From NCBI RefSeq assembly GCF_016808095.1, contig NC_068979.1:28725960-28789959 (forward strand): 64,000 bases of DNA, written 5' to 3'. The DNA comes from Vigna angularis. Lineage: Eukaryota > Streptophyta > Magnoliopsida > Fabales > Fabaceae. Both the position numbers and the translations under genes were made by a program. The notes beneath the pieces are model-generated. The model was not told the origin of the DNA, ran no database searches, and saw only the letters and a program-made list of their open reading frames with translations. Below, piece after piece: positions 36,042 to 46,669 of this stretch (its first letter is position 1; every line of letters starts with the position of its first letter).

Positions 36042-36141
36042 NNNNNNNNNNNNNNNNNNNNNNNNNNNNNNNNNNNNNNNNNNNNNNNNNNNNNNNNNNN
36101 NNNNNNNNNNNNNNNNNNNNNNNNNNNNNNNNNNNNNNNNN
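36042..36141. other. Assembly gap of 100 Ns
   Basis: Exactly 100 Ns, a conventional scaffold placeholder. True size and content are unknown, so continuity between 36041 and 36142 should not be assumed. Confidence 0.99.
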
Positions 36142-36869
36142 GAATGCTCACTGGACGAACGCTAACTGGGAAGGACGAACGCTCTCTGGACGAACGCTCA
36201 CTGGGACGAACGCTCGCTGGGAAGGACGAACGCTCACTCAGCGGAGGACGAACGCTCGGCAAACACTGTTTGGACGAGCGTCCCGTACTAAGACGAACGA
36301 ACGCGGACGTTCGTTCAGGAACGAACGCTCGACAGGGTGGACGAACGTTAGGCCGACCACTATTTGGTCGAGCACTGTTGGGACGAACGTCCAGTTTTGA
36401 TTCACAAAATTGGACGTACGCGCGTTCTGCAGAAATTCTGCAGAAACGCACCAGAGTCCAGTAACCCAGAAAACTTCATTTTTCAACCCAAAAAAATGCC
36501 CAGATTTGCATCAAACACAGCATCATTCAACAATCAAACGAATAAAATCTAACTCCCCTTACCTCTTGAAGACTTCCTTTATGAATTCTTTAAATTTATC
36601 TTCTCCAAGAATTCCAGTGCCAAGGTTTCTTTCCCACTCCAGCAACTCTGAACTTCAACTCCTTCACCAACCTTGCAGCAAGGGTTTCCTTCCTCATTTC
36701 AGAACCCAGCATCCCCTTATATCTTCCACGCCTGCAGCTTGTTGAATGATGCCAAACATGAGGGAAATCACGGACTTCTTTGCTCTCCAAAACCAATTCC
36801 CGTGACTTCCTTAATTGCTTCCCCCACCCCTTCTAAAATAATACTAAAAAAAAAGACTAGGTCCTTACA
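36142..36869 (-). mobile_element. LTR fragment, family Y, minus strand
   Basis: The minus-strand 5' end TGTAAGGACC lies at 36869, abutting the broken gag frame. CTCCCCTTACCTCTTGAAGA at 36553 is shared with the LTR at 58100-59648. 36142-36400 is a GGACGAACGCTC array. The other end is lost at the gap. Confidence 0.6.
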
Positions 36870-39800
36870 GACAGCGATCCGGTAATATGCAGAGCTTTTT
36901 CTTTATCCCTTAAAGGTGAAGCTCTGGAATGGTTCCATAAACTTCCTCGAAATTCCGTAGATTGTTTCGCAACCGTCGAATCTTTATTCCGAAAGCAGTA
37001 CGCAGCCAATAAAAATCCGGCAATGACTGCTACTGAGCTTGTCCATACCAGGCAGGAGAAGGATGAGACCTTGAAAGCCTTTATGCAGCGGTACATCGAG
37101 ACGGCCCGGCGGGTGCCAGATATTACTCCCACTTTCATCATCAGCAATCTGTCGTCCTGCTTAAGGCCGGGGCAATTCTCAGAACAATTATATGCTGACC
37201 CTCCAGCATCCATGGAAGAATTGCAATCCACTATGGAAAAATTCATCCGCATCGAAGACCACCGTAATTCCAGAAAGAAGCACCACCAAGATGTCCCCAA
37301 CCAGGAGACAAGAAAACCAACGAAACGACCCCCCAACGACTACAGGCCAGACCGAGCACCTCGGAAGGAGTCAGGGTGGACATCTAAATATGATCGCTAC
37401 ACGACCCTCAACGCGCCAAGGGCGAGGGTACTGGAAGAGGCCTTACACGCCGAACTTCTCACCGTGCGACGAAAGGCCACCCCAAAGAACGCGGACAATA
37501 GCAAAACCTGCCGGTTCCACTTGAACCATGGGCACGACACGGAAGAGTGCAACATGGTAAAAGACGAGTTAGAACGACTCATTCGTGCAGGTTATCTCCA
37601 GAATTACATCAAGGAAAGAGTTTCCACTAGAGCAACAACTCCTCGCCAAAGAGATCCTCCTAGGCGAAGTCCCCAGCGATCACCCACTAGAGATTATCGA
37701 CACCGCAGGCGGTCGCGCAGTCCGCCTCGACGCATAGAGAGAGAACGCTCAGTTCGAGGCCGCATCGACACCATATCTGGTGGTTTCGCTGGGGGAGGCG
37801 TGTCGGCTTCGGCGAGGAAGCGACATTTGAGACAGCTGAAGTCGGTTCATATGGTCGAGCGCCAACCTCGGTCAATCCCCGACATTACGTTCACGAACAC
37901 AGACTTCCATGCACCCGACCCTGATCATGACGACCCTATGGTCATCACGGCTAATATAGCTCGGTATGATGTCAGCAAGGTCCTCGTCGATCAAGGAAGT
38001 TCGGTCAATATTTTGTATTGGTCCACCTTTCAGAGAATGGACCTATCTGAGGATCTCATCGCCCCGTTTAATGAGCAGATTGTCGGATTCTCAGGAGAAC
38101 GAGTAGACACCAGGGGATACCTTGACCTGCGAACTCGGCTCGGAACAAGTCGAGAATCACCTGAGCATCGAGTTAGATTTCTGTTGGTCGAGGCCAACAC
38201 GTCATACAACGCCCTGCTAGGACGCCCTTGCCTGAATGCGTTCGGGGCAATCGTGTCTACTCCTCACCTCGCCATGAAGTTCCCGACAGATCATGGTACT
38301 ATTTGTACCGTGAGGGCTGATCAACGAACAGCCCGACAGTGTTATGTCGCCGGGCTAAAAGTTACCCCCTTCATTCCAACTAAAAGGGCAAAGGGAGTCG
38401 AGGCAGCAGCAGTCGACTTAGACCCACAAACCAATGTTGACGAACGTCTTCATCCACAAGGCGAGGTCAAGCTCCTATCCCTGACGAATGACGCGTCTAG
38501 AACCACCAGCATTGGCGGGGACCTCGCCTTGAACGAAGAGCACGACCTAGGTCATATACTGCGGAATAATGCAGACTTATTTGCATGGACAGCCGCTGAC
38601 ATGCCAGGAATCCATCCAGGGGTTATGGCTCACAAATTATCCATCTTCCGGGAGGCAAGACCGGTCGCCCAGAAGAAACGAAGGTTCGGAGAAGAAAAGC
38701 GCCGAGCCGTTCAAGTGGAGGTCGAAAAGTTGATGAACGCCAAGTTCATCAGGGAGTTAACGTATACTACGTGGCTGTCGAACGTAGTTATGGTCAAAAA
38801 ATCGAACGGCCAATGGAGAATGTGTGTCGACTTCACTGATCTCAATAAGGCATGCCCTAAAGACTCGTATCCCTTACCCAGCATCGATCGTCTGGTGGAT
38901 GGAGCTTCAGGTCATGTCATACTAAGCTTCCTCGACGCCTACTCGGGTTACAACCAGATTCCAATGTACGAGCCCGATCAAAGCAAGACAGCCTTCATTA
39001 CTGAACGTGCTAATTACTGTTATGAAGTAATGTCGTTTGGATTGAAGAATGCCGGGGCCACTTATCAGCGCCTTATGGATAAAGTCTTCCATCACCAAAT
39101 TGGACGATGCATGGATGTGTATGTCGATGACATGGTTATTCGCAGCAATTCTGTCGAACAACACCTGCAGGATTTGAAGGAGGTTTTCGCCCAACTTCGA
39201 CGGTATAGCATGCGCCTTAATCCCTCCAAGTGTACTTTCGGTGTCCCCGCCGGCAAGTTCTTAGGCTTCATGCTCACGCGTCGAGGTATTGAAGCCAACC
39301 CCGACAAATGCAAGGCGGTACTCGACATGACTGCTCCAAAGACCCTGAGAGAGGTACAACGTCTAGTGGGTCGCCTCACCGCCCTGTCCAGGTTTATTCC
39401 AAAGCTGGCTGAGCACATCAAGCCTATCCTGAAGAATTTGAAAAAGGGCTTCACTCAGCACTGGGACGATGATTGTGAGACAGCATTCAACACTGTCAAA
39501 CACATCCTAACCAGTCCTCCAAATATGGCTCGACCAAACGATGGCTCCGACTTGCAGTTGTACATTTCAGCTTCCCAGCATGCAGTTAGTGCCGCCTTGA
39601 TACAGGAAACGCCCTCCCTTAAGCTCATTTACTTCATCAGTCGCACATTGCAAGGGGCTGAGGAGCGATATTCTCGAATAGAGAAGTTCGCCTTGGCACT
39701 ACTCACGGCCTCTCGTCGACTTCGACCATACTTCCAGAGCCATCAGGTGATAGTCCGCACGGATCACCCCATCGCCAAAATTCTCCGCAAGCCAGACCTG

Positions 39801-41510
39801 GCAGGGCGAATGGTTGCTTGGTCCGTAGAACTATCAGAGTTCGGCCTCCGTTACGAGCCGCGTGGGTCTATCAAGGGCCAACATTTGGCAGATTTCGCAG
39901 CTGAGTTAGTACCTGCCCCAGAGGACTCAGCGACAAGGTCGCTACTCAGTGTCGATGGATCCTCCGACAAAAGGGGAGGAGGAGCCGGGGTCGTCCTAGA
40001 AGGACCTGACGGTTTAGTTATAGAACAAGCCATCATATTCAACTTTCCAGTTAGTAACAACCAGGCCGAATACGAAGCTTTGATCGCTGGCCTATCCCTG
40101 GCTAGAGAGCTCTCAGTTAATTGTGTAGAATGTCGGATGGACTCGAAATTGGTTGTTAGCCATGTCAACGAAATCTATCAAGTTAAGGATAATCAGCTAT
40201 TACGCTATTTCCACAAGGTTCAAACCTTATTACAAAATTTCATTGAGGTTAATGTCATTCATGTACCCAGGGAGCAAAACGCAAGAGTTGATCTCTTGTC
40301 CAGGTTATCTCATTCTAAGGATCGCGCACAGTTATCCTCAATCATTAGGATGACACTCGACCGTCCTGTAGTGGAAGCTTTCGTCACCAATGTGGCAACA
40401 CCGGTAACCGACTGGCGGCAGAAGGTCAAAGATCTTATGGAGAAACAGGACAAAGGCGATCGCATCACTACAGCGGATTCCAAACGTATTGCGCGTTTTG
40501 TATGTATAGGTGACGACCTATACCGTCGCGGCCATAGTACTCCTCTGTTGAAGTGTATATCAGAGGAGGAAGCAGACTATGTTCTACGCGAATTGCATAC
40601 CGGGATATGTGGATTTCACTCTGGCAAGCGGACTCTGAGAGCACGTGTTCTCCGTGCAGGGTATTACTGGCCTACGCTCGACCACGATTGTGAGGTCTTC
40701 GTCAAGAAGTGTCTCTCTTGTCAGGCACATGGTCACGACATACGTGCACCTCCCGAAGATTTACACAATATAGTCTCTCCCTGGCCGTTCGCTCAGTGGG
40801 GCCTCGACATAGTTGGTCCTCTGCCGATCGTCAAAGCCCAGAACAAGTTTCTCCTCGTAGCGGTCGACTACTTCACCAAATGGATAGAGGCTGAGCCATT
40901 GTCCGTCATCAGTGCTCAACGAGTGCAGAAATTCATATGGCGCCTGATCTGTCGGTTTGGTTTACCTCAGAAGATCATCACCGACAACGGTCGTCAATTC
41001 ATCGAACGCAAGTTAGAAGATTTCCTTAGCGATCTGGGCATCAAACATGTCACCTCGTCAGTCGAGCACCCTCAAACAAATGGCCAAGCCGAGGCTGCCA
41101 ACAAAGCCATTCTGACAGAATTAAAGATCGCAGTCGAGGTAGGCGAGCCCTCATTGAGGCGTCATATTACTGATATGTCACTTAATGAAGAACAGTTGCG
41201 GACAAATCTCGACATCCTTCCCGAACGTCGAGAGATCGCCACCATTCGCGCAGAGGCCCAGAAGCGCCTGATATCCCGAAGATACAACACCAAGGTCAAG
41301 CCCAGAGCCTTCAAAAGTGGAGATCTGGTGTGGCGAAAGCGGGGAGAGGCTAGGAAGAATCGAGCCCACGGCAAGCTTGCGGCTAACTGGGAAGGACCCT
41401 TTCGGGTTGCAGAGGACATGTCAAACGGCGCATATCGCCTCCAGCTTCTTGATGGACAACCAGTTCCCAACACCTGGAACGCCACTGACCTTAAATATTA
41501 CTTTAGTTAA
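36870..41510 (+). CDS. Tat-lineage Ty3 gag-pol polyprotein, 5'-truncated and internally deleted
   Basis: The frame is open from 36870, where an LTR cuts gag, to the stop at 41508-41510. The first ATG is at 37023, giving 1495 residues (numbers follow). Order: end of gag, zinc-knuckle-like CRFHxxxxGHDTEEC (163-176), Arg-rich linker, aspartic protease (D323 in LVDQGSS), reverse transcriptase (YVDD 700-703), RT-linked RNase H (about 845-930), a second RNase H (about 975-1095, VDGSS, QAEYEAL, RMDSK), and integrase with H1192, H1199, C1230, C1233 and D1262, D1321, E1357. The second RNase H is diagnostic of the Tat clade (Ogre, Retand). The first RNase H has Ser where Asp is expected (LYISAS), consistent with its decay in that clade. 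Just after the catalytic core, near residue 1368, about 40 residues usual in relatives seem to be missing in frame. With gag cut, the copy should not be autonomous. Confidence 0.92.
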   Translation, partial: DSDPVICRAFSLSLKGEALEWFHKLPRNSVDCFATVESLFRKQYAANKNPAMTATELVHTRQEKDETLKAFMQRYIETARRVPDITPTFIISNLSSCLRPGQFSEQLYADPPASMEELQSTMEKFIRIEDHRNSRKKHHQDVPNQETRKPTKRPPNDYRPDRAPRKESGWTSKYDRYTTLNAPRARVLEEALHAELLTVRRKATPKNADNSKTCRFHLNHGHDTEECNMVKDELERLIRAGYLQNYIKERVSTRATTPRQRDPPRRSPQRSPTRDYRHRRRSRSPPRRIERERSVRGRIDTISGGFAGGGVSASARKRHLRQLKSVHMVERQPRSIPDITFTNTDFHAPDPDHDDPMVITANIARYDVSKVLVDQGSSVNILYWSTFQRMDLSEDLIAPFNEQIVGFSGERVDTRGYLDLRTRLGTSRESPEHRVRFLLVEANTSYNALLGRPCLNAFGAIVSTPHLAMKFPTDHGTICTVRADQRTARQCYVAGLKVTPFIPTKRAKGVEAAAVDLDPQTNVDERLHPQGEVKLLSLTNDASRTTSIGGDLALNEEHDLGHILRNNADLFAWTAADMPGIHPGVMAHKLSIFREARPVAQKKRRFGEEKRRAVQVEVEKLMNAKFIRELTYTTWLSNVVMVKKSNGQWRMCVDFTDLNKACPKDSYPLPSIDRLVDGASGHVILSFLDAYSGYNQIPMYEPDQSKTAFITERANYCYEVMSFGLKNAGATYQRLMDKVFHHQIGRCMDVYVDDMVIRSNSVEQHLQDLKEVFAQLRRYSMRLNPSKCTFGVPAGKFLGFMLTRRGIEANPDKCKAVLDMTAPKTLREVQRLVGRLTALSRFIPKLAEHIKPILKNLKKGFTQHWDDDCETAFNTVKHILTSPPNMARPNDGSDLQLYISASQHAVSAALIQETPSLKLIYFISRTLQGAEERYSRIEKFALALLTASRRLRPYFQSHQVIVRTDHPIAKILRKPDLAGRMVAWSVELSEFGLRYEPRGSIKGQHLADFAAELVPAPEDSATRSLLSVDGSSDKRGGGAGVVLEGPDGLVIEQAIIFNFPVSNNQAEYEALIAGLSLARELSVNCVECRMDSKLVVSHVNEIYQVKDNQLLRYFHKVQTLLQNFIEVNVIHVPREQNARVDLLSRLSHSKDRAQLSSIIRMTLDRPVVEAFVTNVATPVTDWRQKVKDLMEKQDKGDRITTADSKRIARFVCIGDDLYRRGHSTPLLKCISEEEADYVLRELHTGICGFHSGKRTLRARVLRAGYYWPTLDHDCEVFVKKCLSCQAHGHDIRAPPEDLHNIVSPWPFAQWGLDIVGPLPIVKAQNKFLLVAVDYFTKWIEAEPLSVISAQRVQKFIWRLICRFGLPQKIITDNGRQFIERKLEDFLSDLGIKHVTSSVEHPQTNGQAEAANKAILTELKIAVEVGEPSLRRHITDMSLNEEQLRTNLDILPERREIATIRAEAQKRLISRRYNTKVKPRAFKSGDLVWRKRGEARKNRAHGKLAANWEGPFRVAEDMSNGAYRLQLLDGQPVPNTWNATDLKYYFS

Positions 41511-41691
41511 CGTCCATTTCTTGTTCATTCTTTTTACAACACTATCCAATTCCGTTATCAAATAAAGATTACATTTCATCATGATTATTGCTTAGAGTCA
41601 TTTATCACTATTCTAATGTCGAGTCCCAGGGTTGTCATACCAGACACTTCCACACACAAAGGGGTTAAGAGCAAACTCACTGGTAGATGTT

Positions 41692-41818
41692 CACCCTTGA
41701 ACACCCAGTCTGTTCGGGATACACTCCCATTGGTCGATGTTCACCCTTGAACACCCAATACACTTGGGATACACTCCCATTGGTAGATGTTCACCCTTGA
41801 ACACCCAGTATTTTCCTC
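41692..41818 (+). repeat. 50-bp tandem repeat downstream of pol
   Basis: Starts at 41692, 41742 and 41792: GGTAGATGTTCACCCTTGAA then CACCCA and GGATACACTCCCATT. The rest of 41511-42061 is the non-coding spacer between pol and the convergent antisense gene. Confidence 0.9.
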
Positions 41819-42061
41819 ACTCGACCATCGCTCTCGACTGTCACACGCCGCGTTATCAATACACTCGACACTCACACTTAGCGATCACTACAGCAAATCA
41901 ATTGCAGAATCAGCTAAGTTAAACAAACCGCAAAATCACCAAACATGCAAGCCGCGCGACGCACTCTATTCCAATGTCAAACATTCGTACATTATCCAAG
42001 TTTAGCATCCACAATCATCAACCAAACACTCAAGTATGTATATACAGGTCCATACTAAATC

Positions 42062-44052
42062 CTAATCTATTACAATGTTAGGTATGTCGCCATCAACAGC
42101 TCCAGCAGTCTCCGTCGCGGGCTCGTCCACTTCCATTGCTCCCTCAGGCTCGTTGTTGGCGACCACCTCTTCGTCCTCTTCACCCTCCAGGACAGCGTCC
42201 TCAGGAATTTCATTCAAGGGCTTCAGTTGACCCTCATGCACATCCTTCCGGACGTCAAATTCAACCCCCTTGGTTGATACCTGGAGCAAGTGCTCGACTT
42301 GCCTCAAGGCCTTCCTGAAACCCTTGTTATGTTCGTCCATGATCGCATCCTTCAGCTCCTCGACCAACTCATTTCTTGCGGAGGCCTCTGCCTTCAGCGC
42401 GTTCCTCTCTCGGGCCACTATCAGCATTGACCTCTTTGCTTGCTCCAGATCCCCCGCCATTTGATCACGTTCCTGTTGGAGGGCCACACCAGCTTCCCGA
42501 GTTTTATTCCACAGTATCTCACCCTCCTTCAGAAGTTGTTCGACACGCTTCTGTCTGGCCTCACAACCAGCATGGATCTCGGCAAGTTCTTTCAGCTGGG
42601 CGCGTGCCTTCTCTAACTCAGACCGTATCGGACCCCTATCCGAAGCATAAGCCAGATGCCAAGCCAGCGTCTGTGATCGTGTGGTCATCTCCAGCAAGCT
42701 GTCAGCAATCTGTTGCTCGCTCATATTTTCGATCACTTTCTTCTCCGAAGTATCCATATTGAGGTCCACCTTATGACCCGGCATGAAGGCACGATCCCAT
42801 ACGCCCAGCGGGAGGGGACGTTCAGTTTCTTCAACCACCTCCTTACTTTTCTTTGATGCTTCGCGGTTGGTGTCGACCGTCTTTGCTTTCCTTTTTCGCA
42901 CGAGGGGCACCTCAACTACTGTCGTCTCCTCAGCCGACGCCACTACGACTGGCGGTGGACCAGCTGGTGGCGCCTGGGGGCGTTGTTGCCCAATGGACGA
43001 CCCCGGGCGATTACCTTCCACCCTCTCGTTGTCAATGGCCTGAAACCAGTTGCGACCACTTCCTTTTCTCCCCATTATCTCTGCAAACACCAAAACCCAT
43101 CCATAATGGTCAGCAACAATATAGCAATTTACAAAAATGATAAGCAAAGACACATACCAAACACCCTCGCCCCCGCGTCATCGAACTCGAGGCAATCTAT
43201 AATCTGACGAGAAGAGAAGGGGCGTGGCAACGAGGTCAACACACTCAAAGCCTCCAACTCTTTGATCGTCATCTTATCTTCAGACCACGAGGTAAATCTC
43301 AGAGGATCCTGTGTCCAGTATAAGGGAAATCTGGGATTCCCCTCACCATCGAAAAAGAACCGTCGACCAACATCGGTGATCGACACCTTGAAAAACTTCT
43401 CCTTAAACCCTCTATAGGATTGCAAGTAAAGCTCTAGTAGCGCGTTACCCGGTTCCGAAATCAACGATACGCATCCCTTCGTGGCCACCGGTCGACATCT
43501 AAAGAAATATAGAAACAAGCCTACAGTAGGCCTAATGTCTAACGCCCGACATACTACGGCAAAAGCCTGCACATATCCCCAACTATTAGGATGCAACTGA
43601 CTCGGTGCAACATTTAGGGTGCGCAAAACATCCATTTGGAACGTGGTAAACGGTAGTCTCACATACAAATCGTAAAACAAGGCAGCATAACAATAGAAGA
43701 AGTCATCAGGAGCATTTTCCCTACCATAGCATACCCTTTCATCATCTCGGCAAGCTATCAACTTTACACATGTTTGATACTCTAGGGTTCTCAACAGGCA
43801 ACTATCCTCAATCCAGTTTGTTATTACAGCCCTACTCCTAAATTGACTTCTAAGTTCTTTCACCTCACGCGCCGCCCAGGCGTACTCATCTCCGCTAATC
43901 GGAGATATTACACATCCCCCGGGACCCTCACCGCACACATTTCCGTATACAAAAGCCTCTTCCCCATGAGGTATAGTCGTAACTTCGGGGCATTCCGCCG
44001 TTGAAGACGGCCCCGGCGTATCGCCCCCAATGTTCTGCCCCCTTCCTTCCAT
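42062..44052 (-). CDS. Antisense two-exon gene of the Tat element (putative gypsy-type transposon protein family)
   Basis: Exon 1 is 44052-43158 and exon 2 is 43080-42062. The 77-bp GT-AG intron splits a Glu codon (VF|E|IMG), and the joined frame is 637 residues. Exon 1 carries the globular domain I recognise as the plant 'putative gypsy type transposon' family (PF04195 in memory; FYDLYVRLPF, LNVAPSQLHPNSWGY, VGLFLYFF). Exon 2 has a low-complexity basic Pro-rich part (KRKAK), a long coiled coil (about residues 450-570) and an acidic tail. Extra genes opposite to gag-pol between pol and the 3' LTR are known in Tat-clade elements; their role is unknown. Convergent transcription with gag-pol is implied. 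No stop or frameshift is present. The ATG at 44052 was chosen because MEGRGQ starts the family-like N-terminus; an upstream ATG at 44145 is in frame. Confidence 0.8.
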
Positions 44053-44343
44053 GGTCAACACTAAACACACTAAGATTAAGGAGATTTTAGGGTTACCTGG
44101 CAAAGTCTCGCAACAGCGTAAGCAGTGAGAATGGAGGGGAAACAATCTAGATCAAGGGGCCAAACTCTGTTCTTCCGCAAAAGTGACTAAACCCCTGTAG
44201 AATCGTAGTAAAGAAGCCAAACAGTTTGATCGTCAGGCGCCGTAGGATTCTTTTTAATCTAACGGCTACTAGTTCGCGTCCCATCGCCTCCCTAAAGGAG
44301 CGGGAAAACCCTAAAATTCATAACGCCACGCACAACTGTCATC

Positions 44344-44419
44344 CACGTCTCTTCGTTTCCTCCACGTCTCCTCGTTTCCTCCACGTCTCCTCGTTTCCTC
44401 CACGTCTCCTCGTTTCCTC
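44344..44419. repeat. 19-bp tandem repeat (four copies)
   Basis: CACGTCTCCTCGTTTCCTC at 44344, 44363, 44382 and 44401, between the antisense gene start and the polypurine tract. It may lie in the antisense gene's promoter or 5' UTR. Confidence 0.95.
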
Positions 44420-44464
44420 CAACAATACTCAAAAGTCCTTCGTAACTTTGTCGCCCATTTACTC

Positions 44465-44478
44465 GGACTTGGGGGGCA
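44465..44478 (+). promoter_or_regulatory. Polypurine tract of the Tat element
   Basis: GGACTTGGGGGGCA ends immediately before the TGTACTATAGG start of the 3' LTR. Confidence 0.75.
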
Positions 44479-45150
44479 TGTACTATAGGATACCTAATCC
44501 TCCAACGGTCAACCAATAACCCGACGACAGTTAAATCACTGCAGGTCATTCTCATGCCCGTAATGACACTCGACCACATAGCGTGGTCGACCACTTGATA
44601 ACCGACCGTAATAACATACGACCACGTGACGTTGTCGACCATTTGAGGCTCGACAACCGAATAGGTAATGTCGCGACATGAAGCATACGTGCGACACGTC
44701 GTCCACTTAGGTCGGCGCGAATGATTGATCGACATACGGTATGCGACATCGTGATCTGGCGGTTACAGATAAGCAGTTACACATCTTGGCTAACCAGCGC
44801 CGTGAATCACGGAAGTAATTGACTCGGTATCAACACATGATCTGGCAGTTACAACTTCTAAACAGTCAACTTCAGTAACTGACCGGATTTTCAGGTAAAC
44901 GGTTTATTACACTGTTTTAAATATACAATGCATACCAGGAAAAAAGGTACGTTTTTCCCCTAAGAGAAAATTAAGAAAGATTTTCTTATTCTGACAACAC
45001 TCTATTGACTTGAGCGTCAGAGTGCCTTTGCAGGTACCCAGCCCACCTTATTCAGAGAATCAGAGAAGAGAGAGAGAAAAGAGAACACAGTGAAAGTAGC
45101 ACAGAGAAGGAACAGAGCAAGGTTGTTAGGTTCGTATCTTGGTCTCCACA
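44479..45150 (+). repeat. 3' LTR of the Tat element
   Basis: About 672 bp from TGTACTATAGGATACC to GGTCTCCACA. It contains TTGACTTGAGCGTCAGAGTG near its end, a phrase recurring in plant LTRs of this type. The 5' LTR is not in the window, so there is no target duplication to confirm the boundary. Confidence 0.7.
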
Positions 45151-46013
45151 CCCCTACTGAAACATTAAGTAACCTTAAAAATTATCAATAGAAAAAAGTC
45201 AGGTAAAAAACATGTAATAATAATTTCATTAGGCTTAATTAATTTAGAAAGAGTAAAGAATAAAAAAAAAAGATTTCTTGATTTTTCATCATTCAATAAA
45301 ATTTGACAATTATGCTAAATACTAAAGTTAATTTGAAGTTATAGTGATGAAATCAAATATTATGCAATTCTTTTAAAAGTTATGCAGAATGTTAAAGAGT
45401 TTTGTTAGACACTCGTCAGCATATTAATTTATTAGTTTGAACTTAATAAATATATTAATAGATATTCTAATATTTACTAAAAGAGAATGTATTATTTATT
45501 GAATTAAAGAGTTTTAGTTTACTAACTATATTAATTTTCTTGTTAGTGAAATATTGTTGTACTGTTAGCAAAGTATAGAAAATATCTATTCTATTTAGAC
45601 AGAGAAATAAGATTTTTGCTTTCAATGAATTGAATAGGAAACTGGATTAGAAAAACAAAAACAACTTGACTTGGTCAAGACCATAAATAAATTGATTTGT
45701 GATCGATGATATACTTAAGCAAAAGTTAATTCTTTTTGAAGAAAAAAATGTTGATATGATTTAAACATTCGTTGTTAGATATTTAAAGTTTTATGATAAA
45801 ATAATTTATTATTATATTTTATTATATTTTAAAGATATTATGATATAATAATTTGATGTTTAATATAAGATATTATTATATATTAATTAATTATTTAACA
45901 TTGTAAGATATAATACTTGATTCATAATATGTTTAAATATATATGTTTAAACATGATTTAGCAAGTTATAAATATAGTATTTTAAAAGGAGTATTCAATT
46001 AATACTTAATATT

Positions 46014-46016
<3 letters not shown>
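45151..46016. other. A/T-rich DNA, no gene seen
   Basis: Nothing recognisable; no open frame of interest. Confidence 0.6.

Positions 46017-46086
<70 letters not shown>
46017..46086. repeat. (TA)n microsatellite
   Basis: About 35 uninterrupted AT dinucleotides. Confidence 0.98.
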
Positions 46087-46090
<4 letters not shown>

Positions 46091-46103
46091 AAAATAAGAT
46101 TAT

Positions 46104-46290
46104 GGTTTAAACCCTTACTTGGTCTCATGTTAAGAGGGGAATTTATGTTTAGTACTCAATTTTAAAATTAAAGACATTGGGTCTCTATGTTATGAAAATT
46201 GTATGACTTCAGTCATATTCCTTTAACGATGTTAAAATTGAAAATGTTGAACTAATTGTGGATGTGAAGTGTGCAAGAGATGTCATCGTG
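46104..46290. mobile_element. MULE-like terminal repeat remnant
   Basis: GGTTTAAACCCTTACTTGGTC, then a 'TTAGTACTCA...TTAAAATT' pattern and a TTTAACGATGTTAAAAT end, parallel the layout of the GGCTTAATTACC inverted repeats. No partner end was found downstream to 49 kb. Confidence 0.55.
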
Positions 46291-46365
46291 GTTGTTAGAC
46301 TACATTAGTTGACCTGACAGCCAAAAGAATACATTACGTGTTTTTAAATTGGGGAAATTAAATAC

Positions 46366-46640
46366 CCATCAGAAATCTTCATCAGCTTGGCCTGTTGTCG
46401 CACAGTTCCTTGCAAGCCCTCTCTCACAAGCATGGCCCTCTCATCTTGCTACAGTTGGGGTAGGTCCCCACCCTCATCGTTTCATCTGCTGATGTGGCCG
46501 GAGAAATATTCAAAACCCACGACCTCGTTTTCATTAACCAGCCAAAAACCACCACTGCGGGAATCTTTCTATAAGGCTACAAGGACGTGGCTTTCACCCC
46601 CTACGACGGTCATGAGTGGAGACAGCTATTAAGAACTATT
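46366..46640 (+). pseudogene. Cytochrome P450 (CYP71-clan) N-terminal fragment
   Basis: One frame reads NLHQLGLLSHSSLQAL, HGPLILLQLG, a stop, VPTLIVSSADVAGEIFKTHD, then a second stop before GYKDVAFTPYDGHEWRQL. This is the conserved stretch from the proline-rich hinge to helix C of A-type plant P450s. Two in-frame stops and loss of everything after helix C, including the heme-binding Cys region, make it non-functional. It lies about 80 bp after the MULE-like end at 46104-46290, so capture by a MULE is possible. Confidence 0.85.
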
Positions 46641-46669
46641 GTGAGAACTATTTGTGATTGATAATTATG

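Noticed and set aside
35918..36464. Frames of over 170 codons spanning the gap
   Set aside because: They read through 100 Ns, so the frame across the gap has no meaning.
39092..39454. Antisense frames inside pol (also 39851-40168 and 41162-41485)
   Set aside because: Shadows of the strongly conserved pol frame; no domain or splice signals.
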